Below, piece after piece: positions 57,512 through 64,000 of a DNA stretch of 64,000 nt; within the stretch, counting starts at the first letter, position 1; each line of letters begins with the position of its first letter. Below the pieces are notes generated by a model. That model saw only the letters and a list, made by a program, of their open reading frames with translations. It searched no databases and was not told the DNA's origin. A program made the position numbers and the translations under genes. Origin of the DNA: Bacillus sp. FJAT-49736 (GTDB taxonomy: Bacteria > Bacillota > Bacilli > Bacillales > Bacillaceae_C); contig NZ_JAGYPI010000003.1 in NCBI RefSeq assembly GCF_018343615.1, forward strand, positions 62,001 through 126,000, given 5' to 3'.

Positions 57512-57660
57512 AAAGGCTCTTTTCTAAAACTTTGTTTCTTTTTCAGATATAAATCTAAGTAACAACCGGCTTTCGAAAATAGATGAATATTCCTCGTAAG
57601 AAAAGATGCCCCGAGAGTAAGTGCATATTAGAATTTGTAACAACATATACGAAAAACTAC
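57512..57660. repeat. MITE-like intergenic element, copy C (inverted)
   Basis: About 150 bp in the opposite orientation to copies A and B. The right-end TIR AAAGGCTCTTTTCTAAAAC starts at 57512. Inside are the complements of GGGGCATCTTTTCTTA (at about 57600) and GTTTTTCGTATATGTTGTTA (at about 57650). The far end is too degenerate to place exactly. Confidence 0.65.
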
Positions 57661-57718
57661 CCTCTATGCGAAATATTTTTCATAAAGCTTCAAACTTCCA
57701 TCTCGAAATAAAATGAAA

Positions 57719-57742
57719 ATGAAGCGTCAAAAGACGCCTCAT
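57719..57742 (-). terminator. Terminator after the YjcZ-like gene
   Basis: On the minus strand ATGAGGCGTC pairs with GACGCTTCAT (one mismatch) around TTTT, followed by TTTCATTTTATT. Confidence 0.72.
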
Positions 57743-57763
57743 CGAAATGGGAGGTAGTTTATG

Positions 57764-57892
57764 TTAGTACACCCAAGCGGCACCAACAATAATTAACAAG
57801 ATGAATAGCACAACAATTAATACAAACATATTACCTCCACCGCCAACAGGGGGGGCGTAGCTATAACCTCTATTGCCGCAGCAAAATCCCAT
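57764..57892 (-). CDS. YjcZ-family sporulation membrane protein
   Basis: 42 residues. It opens MGFCCGNRGYSYAP, then a glycine run, then a single helix FVLIVVLFILLIIVGAAWVY at the C-terminus. This is the signature of the tiny YjcZ/YmaF-like sporulation proteins common in Bacillaceae. GGAGGTG precedes ATG 57892; another ATG at 57896 is out of frame and ends after eight codons. Small proteins of this group are made in the mother cell late in sporulation. Confidence 0.9.
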   Translation of the reverse strand: MGFCCGNRGYSYAPPVGGGGNMFVLIVVLFILLIIVGAAWVY

Positions 57893-57982
57893 TCATAAGC
57901 ACCTCCATTCAAATAGGATCATTATATTTTATGAATAACGATCCCTTTTGTAATGGACATGCGCTGAGTGAAAGCAATTAAG

Positions 57983-58801
57983 TTAATAAAATCCACCATC
58001 CATATTTTTTCCGTAAAATATTTCATCCATTTCCGTTTGCAATTTGGAAGTGATATGATCAATCTCTTCGGCTGACAGTTTATCCTTTGTGTATCCAAAT
58101 AAATAATTATTAAGATCGAAATCCCTTAGCTTGCATTTTGTATGAAAAATATGTTCCTGGTAAACATTTACATCTATCATATCATATAGATTTTTTATAT
58201 TTTCAGGTATGTAATTTTGAATGGAACTGATTTCGTGGTCAATAAATAATTTATGTCCGGTTTTATCCCTCGTAAAGCCACGAACACGGTAATCAATTGT
58301 CATAATATCGGTATCAAATGAATGGATAAGATGATTCAATGCTTTCAGTGGTGAAATTTCCCCACATGTTGATACATCAATATCAGCACGGAAGGTACTT
58401 ATTCCTTCATCTGGATGAAATTCAGGATAGGTGTGTACGGTTATATGGCTTTTATCTAGTTGCATTACCACTGAATCAGGCAGTGGTCCCGGTGATTCAG
58501 AGAATGAATCATTTGGTACCTCGACAACAGGTCCTTCCGATACTAGCATGGTTACGCTGGCCCCTTGAGGAACATAATCCTGCTTTGCAATATTTAACAC
58601 GTGAGCACCAATGATATTGGAAACGGCGTTTAATATTTTCGTCAATCGATCTGCATTATATTGTTCATCTATATATGCAATATAAGCTTCACGCTCTTCT
58701 TTTGTTTTTGTATAGCAAATATCATACATGTTAAAGCTTAATGATTTAGTTAAGTTATTAAAGCCATGCAGTTCGATTCGCTGTTCTGGAGTTAATTTCA
58801 A
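57983..58801 (-). CDS. speD: S-adenosylmethionine decarboxylase, long E. coli-type proenzyme
   Basis: 272-residue pyruvoyl enzyme that makes decarboxylated SAM for spermidine. The self-cleavage site is [14 protein letters not shown]118 becomes the pyruvoyl group. C-terminal [24 protein letters not shown] matches the E. coli class 1A SpeD. B. subtilis instead has the 126-residue class 1B enzyme (SpeH). TTG 58801 follows AAAGGGG. No spermidine synthase gene is adjacent. Confidence 0.93.
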   Translation of the reverse strand: MKLTPEQRIELHGFNNLTKSLSFNMYDICYTKTKEEREAYIAYIDEQYNADRLTKILNAVSNIIGAHVLNIAKQDYVPQGASVTMLVSEGPVVEVPNDSFSESPGPLPDSVVMQLDKSHITVHTYPEFHPDEGISTFRADIDVSTCGEISPLKALNHLIHSFDTDIMTIDYRVRGFTRDKTGHKLFIDHEISSIQNYIPENIKNLYDMIDVNVYQEHIFHTKCKLRDFDLNNYLFGYTKDKLSAEEIDHITSKLQTEMDEIFYGKNMDGGFY

Positions 58802-58967
58802 TTTTCATTTCCCCTTTTTAAATGCACTTTTCTAACTTATTAATAAATATTTTTATAATGCCCATATGTGTTTGAAATAATGCTTATAGTGTAATAAGGG
58901 GGGGATTCATCGTATTATGAAGGTTATATTTTTGTGAGATGTTATATTCCCAAAACCAATTATAACT

Positions 58968-59107
58968 TGTGGATTCGTATATTGTTTTTTATTCTAAAAT
59001 AGTGTCAGTTCTGAGCGTTATTCTTAATAGGTTATTCATTGTTTACTAAAATTAAGATGTTATAATGCCTTTCATCTAAAAAGCAACATAGTTTAATAAA
59101 CGAGCCA
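58968..59107. repeat. MITE-like intergenic element, copy D
   Basis: About 140 bp, the most degenerate copy. The right half is clear: TTCTTAATAGGTTATTCATT, ATTAAGATGTTATAATGCC, AAAAAGCAACATAGTTTAAT and ACGAGCC. The left end is only suggested by TTCGTATATTGTTTTTTAT. It lies in the 58802-59163 gap before the PP-loop ligase gene; the rest of that gap shows nothing. Confidence 0.62.
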
Positions 59108-59163
59108 TTAAAAAAGGAAGATATGTTACATTTAATATATATAGAAGAAAAAGGGGAATAGAA

Positions 59164-59847
59164 ATGAAAGAAAGAATCGTCGTATCCTTTAGCGGAGGGA
59201 AAGACTGCGCATTAGCAATGAATAGGTTAATGAAAGGGGGAAAATGGGAAATTGATTCACTTTTAACAACTGTAACGGACGATTACAATAGGACATCGAT
59301 GCATGGTGTACGGGAGGAATTGCTTGAAAAACAGGCGGATTCGTTGGGAGTAAAGCTGCGAAAAGTACGGATTCCAAGCCTTTGCAGCAATGAAGTATAT
59401 CAAGAAAAAATGGCGGAAGCTGTTTCAAAAATCGTATCAGATGGTATTCGTTATATCATGTTTGGTGACATTCATCTGCGGGATGTGAAGGAATATCGTG
59501 AAAAAATGCTGGAAGGTACTGGTTTAGAGCCAATATTCCCTATTTGGGGTGAGAAACCGGAGAAACTAATAAAAGAGTATTTTGCCGAAGGATTCCATAC
59601 CAGATTAACATGTGTAGATTCAGAGCAATTAAATCCTAAATTTGTCGGATGTGAAATCGATGACAAGTTTTTAGAGGATTATCCAGGGAACGCAGATATC
59701 TGTGGAGAAAATGGCGAGTACCACACATTTGTGTTTGATGGGCCGATATTTTCCTATCCAATTAAACATACTATAGGTGAAAAAAGGATAGCCAATGAGC
59801 GGTTTTATTATGTAGATATTGTCAATGGAGAAAATGGAACTTTATAA
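59164..59847 (+). CDS. Diphthine-ammonia ligase-like PP-loop ATPase
   Basis: 227 residues. The ATP-binding PP-loop is SFSGGKDC (residues 8-15), followed by TSMHGV, IRYIMFGDIHLRDVKEYREKM, and the C-terminal GENGEYHTFVFDGPIF motif. These are hallmarks of the DPH6/ATP-PPase family. In eukaryotes and archaea DPH6 completes diphthamide on EF-2, which bacteria lack, so the bacterial protein must act on something else, possibly a B12- or nucleotide-related amidation. Transcribed alone with AAAGGGGA before ATG 59164. Confidence 0.88.
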   Translation: MKERIVVSFSGGKDCALAMNRLMKGGKWEIDSLLTTVTDDYNRTSMHGVREELLEKQADSLGVKLRKVRIPSLCSNEVYQEKMAEAVSKIVSDGIRYIMFGDIHLRDVKEYREKMLEGTGLEPIFPIWGEKPEKLIKEYFAEGFHTRLTCVDSEQLNPKFVGCEIDDKFLEDYPGNADICGENGEYHTFVFDGPIFSYPIKHTIGEKRIANERFYYVDIVNGENGTL

Positions 59848-59882
59848 ACAATCATTATTGGCTTCGTATTAACAGATAGAGA

Positions 59883-59920
59883 AAAACGGTTTAACCATAA
59901 AGCTAAACCGTTTTTTATAT
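59883..59920. terminator. Bidirectional terminator
   Basis: AAAACGGTTTA pairs with TAAACCGTTTT, followed by TTATATAA. It serves the PP-loop gene and the convergent 3D gene. Confidence 0.85.
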
Positions 59921-59929
59921 AAAATTAAT

Positions 59930-61042
59930 TTAATTTAATATAATAATTTTGACTGTTCTTCGTCCAAAAGCAACCGCTGCTTTATGGGAAGGCATGAGTA
60001 CATCAATTCGGTGTCCAACAATGGCACTGCCTGTATCGCCAGCAATGGCAACGCCATATCCTTCCACCCAAACCTTGCTTCCTAATGGGATAACACTAGG
60101 ATCAACTGCGATTAATTTCATGTTAGAATTTTTCTGGATATCATATCCTAATGCTGTGATATGCCCCTTTGTATCTTGATAACTATAGGCTGTAGCATTC
60201 ATATAGAGTTCGATTCCTTCTGCGGGCTGCTTTTCCGAACCAGTATTTTGCGGAACAGTCCTCGACATTACTTGAGCATTTGCTTGTTCTTTGCGAATAT
60301 TTTCCCGCATATGGCTAATTTTGGATTCAATGCTGGATTTCTCATTTTTTGCTTCTAAAATATCTTGATTAATATTTTTATATTTTGCCTGAAGAGTGCT
60401 GATCACTTTTTGTTTAGTATTTAAGTTAGCTTGAAGCTTGTCATAGTTATCCGCGAGTTTTTTTCGTTCAGCAGTTAACGTCTTTTCTTTTTTCGTAATT
60501 TCTATTTTGTCCTTTTCGATCTGCTTAAGATCTTGTTTTTGCTGATCAAGGATTTCATTATCTGCGGAAAGCAGGGTGGAAATAGCATTAATTCGGTTAA
60601 CGAGATCATCGAAGCTTTCTGAGTTGAGTAATGCATCAAGTACAAAACTGACTGTACCCTTCTTTTGGAAGGCAACCAATCGCTTTTTTAATATACCCTT
60701 TCGTGCCAGCACCTGGTCTTCCAACTGGACAATTTCTTCCTTCTTTTTTTCGATAATCTGGTTAACAGATTTGATATTATCCTGAATCCTTGTTGTATCC
60801 TCTTTATTTTTCTGAATTAAAGCTTTGATGGACTCCCATTCGCTTTGTACACCTTGAAGCTCTTCATTAACGGACTGTTGTTCCTTTTCTTTTTCTGTAA
60901 TAGCATGTTGATTATTCCGTAAATTTTTTTCCATGTTATGTAAGCTATCCGCATTTGTCTTTGCCTTGGCGGCTATTTCTGAGGTGGATATACAAAGTGT
61001 AGCAGCAGCTATTACTAATATGCCCCGTTTAACTATTTTCAT
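59930..61042 (-). CDS. Secreted CwlO-like coiled-coil protein with 3D (lytic) domain
   Basis: 370 residues. A signal peptide (MKIVKRGILVIAAATLCISTSEIAA), then a long coiled coil (about 30-260) of the CwlO/PcsB N-terminal type with the KKGTVSFVLDALLNSESFDDLVNR hairpin, then a C-terminal 3D domain (about 275-370; MNATAYSYQDTKGHITALG, AVDPSVIPLGSKVWVEGYG, AGDTGSAIVGHRIDVLM). 3D domains resemble MltA-type lytic transglycosylases and use conserved Asp. It probably remodels the cell wall. This combination replaces the NlpC/P60 domain of CwlO. AGGAGG precedes ATG 61042. Confidence 0.9.
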   Translation of the reverse strand: MKIVKRGILVIAAATLCISTSEIAAKAKTNADSLHNMEKNLRNNQHAITEKEKEQQSVNEELQGVQSEWESIKALIQKNKEDTTRIQDNIKSVNQIIEKKKEEIVQLEDQVLARKGILKKRLVAFQKKGTVSFVLDALLNSESFDDLVNRINAISTLLSADNEILDQQKQDLKQIEKDKIEITKKEKTLTAERKKLADNYDKLQANLNTKQKVISTLQAKYKNINQDILEAKNEKSSIESKISHMRENIRKEQANAQVMSRTVPQNTGSEKQPAEGIELYMNATAYSYQDTKGHITALGYDIQKNSNMKLIAVDPSVIPLGSKVWVEGYGVAIAGDTGSAIVGHRIDVLMPSHKAAVAFGRRTVKIIILN

Positions 61043-61289
61043 AGCTAACCTCCTATTCTGTAGTAAAGTTATAACATATGAAGGTTAAGACCTGATTACA
61101 ATCCTATTACTCTTTATTACTTTTAAATGTCATATATATTTATAAGGTAGAATTTTCAAAAAAATAGTGTGCAATTATGAAAATAAGTTGCTTAAATAGG
61201 AAACGAAATCTACAATTAAGGTAAATAGTGGATGATGAGAATTCCCTTTTGAAAGAATATGTATCAATACTGCTTTTTGAATATCAATT

Positions 61290-61454
61290 GAGGCTGTTTT
61301 CATATAGATTTTTGTATTTCGCATATAGTTATGAATCCTAATCTAGGCTTAGTTTAGATGCATCATTTCTTAATAAGTTTATTGATTCTTAAACTAAATA
61401 AGGATGTTCTATAAGTTTTCTTCTAAAAGCAACATAGTTTAAGAAATGTGCCTT
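61290..61454. repeat. MITE-like intergenic element, copy E
   Basis: 165 bp. Left end AGGCTGTTTTCATATAGAT, then TTTGTATTTCGCATATAG, CATCATTTCTTAATAAGTTT, AAAAGCAACATAGTTTAAG and right end AAGAAATGTGCCTT. It ends 47 bases before the histidine kinase start and may carry part of its leader. The rest of 61043-61500 shows no gene. Confidence 0.75.
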
Positions 61455-61500
61455 GATAAATTCACTAGAAATTCACTAGAAAGGGACTGAATAGAGAAAG

Positions 61501-63345
61501 ATGGACAGTTCTATTGTAGCTTTAAAAAAAGAAAAACGAATTTTACTAGATAACTATTTAAATGAGAGTCTGCCAAGCTATGAAAATATATATAAAGAGA
61601 ATGAAGACGCTATCTATGTTTTAGATTTAGATGGATATTTTATGAAGGCGAATCCGGCTTGCAAAAAAATTCTAGGTTTTTCTGAACAGGAATTAAAGAA
61701 TATAACCTTTCAAATGCTTGTTCCAGTGGAAGACTTACATAGAGTTTTTCAGAACTTCCACGATGCATTTGAAGGGAAAGTTCAAAATAATGATTATAAG
61801 ATAATCAATAATGGCGGAAATGAACTTTTTCTAAATGTGACTTGCCTACCAATTTGTGTGAAAAACGAGGTAGTAGGTTATTTCGGTATTGCAAAGGATA
61901 TAACTTCACTAAAAAAGAAGCATGAAATATATCGAATAGAACAAGAAATCCATAGGTTTTTAACAGAAAATGCAAAGGATTTAATTATCCGAACGGATAT
62001 CGAAAATAATATTTTGTATGTATCGCAGTCAAGTGATTTTATTACAGGATATTCTCCTGAGGAATTACTGCTCAAAGATCCATATACAATCGTTCATTAT
62101 TATGATAGGAAGAAACTGATTAAGAACAGGAAAGAATTGATTGAAAATGGTGAAAGCCGCAGTACAACTTTCCGCTTACGAAAAAAGGATGGTACATATA
62201 TTTGGGTGGAGTCTGTATGCAGACCATTAAAAGACCCGGCTACAAACAAGGTCCGTGAAGTAATAAGTGTATTAAAGGATATTACGGTTCAAAAAACTGC
62301 TGAGGATGAAGCGAGACAAAGGGAAGAGATATACAGGAACCTGGTTGAAAATTCACCAGATGCAGCCTTACTTGCCGCAGGCAATGAAATTTTGTTCATT
62401 AATGACACTGGAGTTCATTTACTTGGGGCTACTACAAAGGAAATAATTTTAGAAAAATCCCTGCTGGATATCATTCATCCTAACTTTCATTCCATTGCTA
62501 CCGAACAAATGAATTCCAACGAAGACAAGACGGAGTTTATGGAATATAAGCTTGTTCGATTAGATGGAAGTGAAGTTGATGTAGAAATGAAAGGTATTTC
62601 AACTGTCTATCAAAATCGGCCAGTGAGACATATAATTTTCCGCGATATAACGGAGAGAAAACAAACACAGGAGCTTCTATTAAACTCTGAAAAGTTGTCT
62701 GTTGCAGGTCAATTAGCCGCGGGCATCGCCCATGAAGTTCGCAATCCGCTTACTGCGATTAAAGGTTTCCTTCAACTGCTACAATCGGAGCCTTTAACTC
62801 ACTCAAACTATTTTGATATCATTGGATCGGAAATTGACCGGATTGAGCTAATCCTCTCAGAGCTATTAGTTCTAGCAAAGCCTCAAGACTTAAAATTTGA
62901 AATGAAGAAATTGGTTGTCATTATAGAGCATGTAAAAGCTTTGATTGATACTCATGCTATTATGAAAAACATTGTAATTAACACATACTATGAATGTGAA
63001 GAGCTAATGATAAAATGTGACGAAAATCAATTAAAACAGGTATTTATCAATCTTTTGAAGAACTCCATAGAGGCAATGCCGGATGGCGGTACAGTAACGA
63101 TAGAAATGAAGAAGCACGGTCCGGATAAAGTAAAAATGTTATTTAAGGATACAGGCAACGGCATTCCAGAGCACTTGCTGAAAAAAATAGGTCAGCCATT
63201 CTTCACTACCAAGGAAAATGGCACTGGGCTTGGCTTTATGATTTCTAAGCAAATTATTGAAAACCATCAAGGAACGATCCATATTTGGAGTGATTCAAAA
63301 GGTACTATTATTGAAGTGATTCTTCCAATAAATCTATATGCGTAA
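61501..63345 (+). CDS. PAS-rich sensor histidine kinase (sporulation KinE/KinD-like)
   Basis: 614-residue cytoplasmic kinase with three PAS domains (about 30-140, 150-265, 275-390). Then HisKA with H411 in AGIAHEVRNPLTAIKGFLQLL, and an HATPase_c domain with the N box (FINLLKNSIEAM), DTGNGIP and GTGLGF. The H-box form HEVRNPLTAIKGFLQL is typical of the Bacillus sporulation kinases that feed phosphate to Spo0F. There is no transmembrane segment, and no response regulator is adjacent. ATG 61501 follows AGAGAAAG. Confidence 0.93.
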   Translation: MDSSIVALKKEKRILLDNYLNESLPSYENIYKENEDAIYVLDLDGYFMKANPACKKILGFSEQELKNITFQMLVPVEDLHRVFQNFHDAFEGKVQNNDYKIINNGGNELFLNVTCLPICVKNEVVGYFGIAKDITSLKKKHEIYRIEQEIHRFLTENAKDLIIRTDIENNILYVSQSSDFITGYSPEELLLKDPYTIVHYYDRKKLIKNRKELIENGESRSTTFRLRKKDGTYIWVESVCRPLKDPATNKVREVISVLKDITVQKTAEDEARQREEIYRNLVENSPDAALLAAGNEILFINDTGVHLLGATTKEIILEKSLLDIIHPNFHSIATEQMNSNEDKTEFMEYKLVRLDGSEVDVEMKGISTVYQNRPVRHIIFRDITERKQTQELLLNSEKLSVAGQLAAGIAHEVRNPLTAIKGFLQLLQSEPLTHSNYFDIIGSEIDRIELILSELLVLAKPQDLKFEMKKLVVIIEHVKALIDTHAIMKNIVINTYYECEELMIKCDENQLKQVFINLLKNSIEAMPDGGTVTIEMKKHGPDKVKMLFKDTGNGIPEHLLKKIGQPFFTTKENGTGLGFMISKQIIENHQGTIHIWSDSKGTIIEVILPINLYA

Positions 63346-63350
63346 GTATG

Positions 63351-63388
63351 AACCCCTTTGAATGTTAGACAAAGGGGTTTTATTTTAT
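63351..63388 (+). terminator. Terminator after the histidine kinase
   Basis: AACCCCTTTG pairs with CAAAGGGGTT around a 9-base loop, followed by TTATTTTATT. Confidence 0.88.
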
Positions 63389-63463
63389 TGATATATAAAG
63401 GGCTATTTTTAAGTATGACAAGATAAAGAAGAAGACCGTCTTTTGAACTTTTAAAAAATAATA

Positions 63464-63514
63464 TTGACAAATGATGGATAGCATCTCATCATATAACCAT
63501 AAGGTTATATGATG
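63464..63514 (+). promoter_or_regulatory. ArsR-gene promoter with 28-bp palindromic operator
   Basis: TTGACA (63464-63469) is the -35 box. The perfect palindrome CATCATATAACC-ATAA-GGTTATATGATG (63487-63514) covers the -10 region and start. It is a strong candidate site for the ArsR-type repressor encoded just downstream (autorepression). Confidence 0.8.
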
Positions 63515-63536
63515 TTGTGGAAGGGGAAAAACTCTT

Positions 63537-63845
63537 ATGACGGACATATACAGGGCATTAGCTGACCCTCATCGACGCAGAATATTGCAAATGCTATCAC
63601 AACACGAACGAACTCAATCAGATTTGGTTGCAGCCTTTCCGATTTCACAACCCGCAATAAAAAAGCACATTGCTATTCTAAAAGAGGAGGAGCTTATTGA
63701 AGAAAGAAGACAAGGGAAGTTTGTTTTTTACCGATTAAACGAAAAGGTATATCAATACCATTTTGAAAAGCTTAAGCATGAAATGGAACTTGTATTAGAC
63801 GATAAGCTAGGCAGACTTAAAAATTATTTAGAAAAAGGGGAATGA
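63537..63845 (+). CDS. ArsR-family transcriptional regulator
   Basis: 102-residue winged-helix repressor: IYRALADPHRRRILQML, the recognition helix region SQPAIKKHIAILKEEELIEERRQGKFVFYRL. It has no metal-binding cysteine motif, so it is of the non-metal ArsR type that is usually paired with an SRPBCC protein, as here (five bases to the next gene). AAGGGGA precedes the start at 63537. Confidence 0.93.
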   Translation: MTDIYRALADPHRRRILQMLSQHERTQSDLVAAFPISQPAIKKHIAILKEEELIEERRQGKFVFYRLNEKVYQYHFEKLKHEMELVLDDKLGRLKNYLEKGE

Positions 63846-63850
63846 TTACA

Positions 63851-64000
63851 ATGGAAAGGCAATCAACGGCAGTTAAACGTGAAATAATTATTCATGTATC
63901 GCCAGAAAAGGTTTGGAAGGCATTAACGATTCCAAGCGAACGGAACAAGTGGGAAACTAGGAATTGTAATCTTGAGTTAAAAAATGGTGCGGAAGCATTC
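63851..64000 (+). CDS. SRPBCC/AHSA1-domain protein, partial at the window edge
   Basis: The first 50 codons are present. REIIIHVSPEKVWKALTIPSERNKWET is the beginning of the Bet v 1-like SRPBCC (Aha1) fold that follows ArsR genes in many Bacilli. The start ATG 63851 lies five bases after the arsR-type gene, so the two form an operon. It runs off the end of the window; the ligand is unknown. Confidence 0.82.
   Translation, partial: MERQSTAVKREIIIHVSPEKVWKALTIPSERNKWETRNCNLELKNGAEAF

Overview
The window looks like chromosomal DNA from an endospore-forming member of the Bacillaceae (low-GC Firmicutes). Evidence: AT-rich sequence with strong AGGAGG-type ribosome binding sites and frequent GTG/TTG starts; a Bacillus-type T-box leader and preQ1 riboswitch; CcpA-type cre sites; and many B. 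subtilis-like genes (deoR/deoC/cdd/nupC, yfkAB, ykuK, ykhA, mdxEFG with a neopullulanase, a LysM-GH18 spore-cortex-type enzyme, a 42-residue YjcZ-like sporulation protein and a PAS-rich sporulation-type kinase). I see no rRNA, tRNA, CRISPR array, prophage or insertion sequence. The species cannot be named from the sequence alone.

Layout. 0-2 kb: an oxygen-dependent coproporphyrinogen oxidase (hemF, unusual for this phylum) and a YdeI-family protein. 2-3.7 kb: an NhaC-family antiporter behind a T-box with a UAC (tyrosine) specifier, so probably a tyrosine transporter. 3.8-7.6 kb: deoxyribonucleoside regulon deoR, deoC-cdd-nupC with visible DeoR-type sites. 7.6-20.4 kb: mostly single genes (AmiS/UreI channel, aldo/keto reductase, a stand-alone RlmN, YfkAB, LysM-GH18 enzyme, YkuK, CoA transferase with a LytTR regulator, small membrane and coiled-coil proteins). 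20.5-27 kb: two divergent operons for amino-acid or amine use, Rieske oxygenase plus APC permease on one side and D-serine dehydratase plus a polar amino-acid ABC transporter on the other. 28-30 kb: a chromosomal Tet(M)-like ribosomal protection protein with a short upstream ORF overlapping its start. 30-37 kb: a second nupC, a FUSC exporter divergent from a MarR-MFS pair, queT with its preQ1-I riboswitch, and a MerR/TipA-type regulator with a 19-bp promoter spacer. 37-46 kb: maltodextrin locus (neopullulanase divergent from mdxEFG, GH31 alpha-glucosidase, LacI regulator). 46-50 kb: a ThuA / Gfo-Idh-MocA / Gfo-Idh-MocA / TIM-barrel isomerase operon, likely an oxidative sugar or glycoside pathway. 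50-64 kb: signalling and housekeeping genes (GGDEF-EAL protein, Nudix hydrolase, VWA lipoprotein, YkhA thioesterase, LysR, YjcZ, long-form SpeD, PP-loop ligase, CwlO-like/3D protein, histidine kinase, ArsR plus partial SRPBCC).

The most unusual structural signal is a family of at least five degenerate 130-175 bp intergenic elements between 52.9 and 61.5 kb. They share terminal inverted repeats of the form AAAGGCTsTTTTCTTA and an internal GCAACAwAGTTTAAGAAA block. They encode no protein and resemble a MITE or a structured-RNA family. Regulation is readable over much of the window: T-box, preQ1 switch, DeoR, MarR, MerR, LacI/cre and ArsR-type sites, and hairpins placed between binding-protein and permease genes of two ABC operons.
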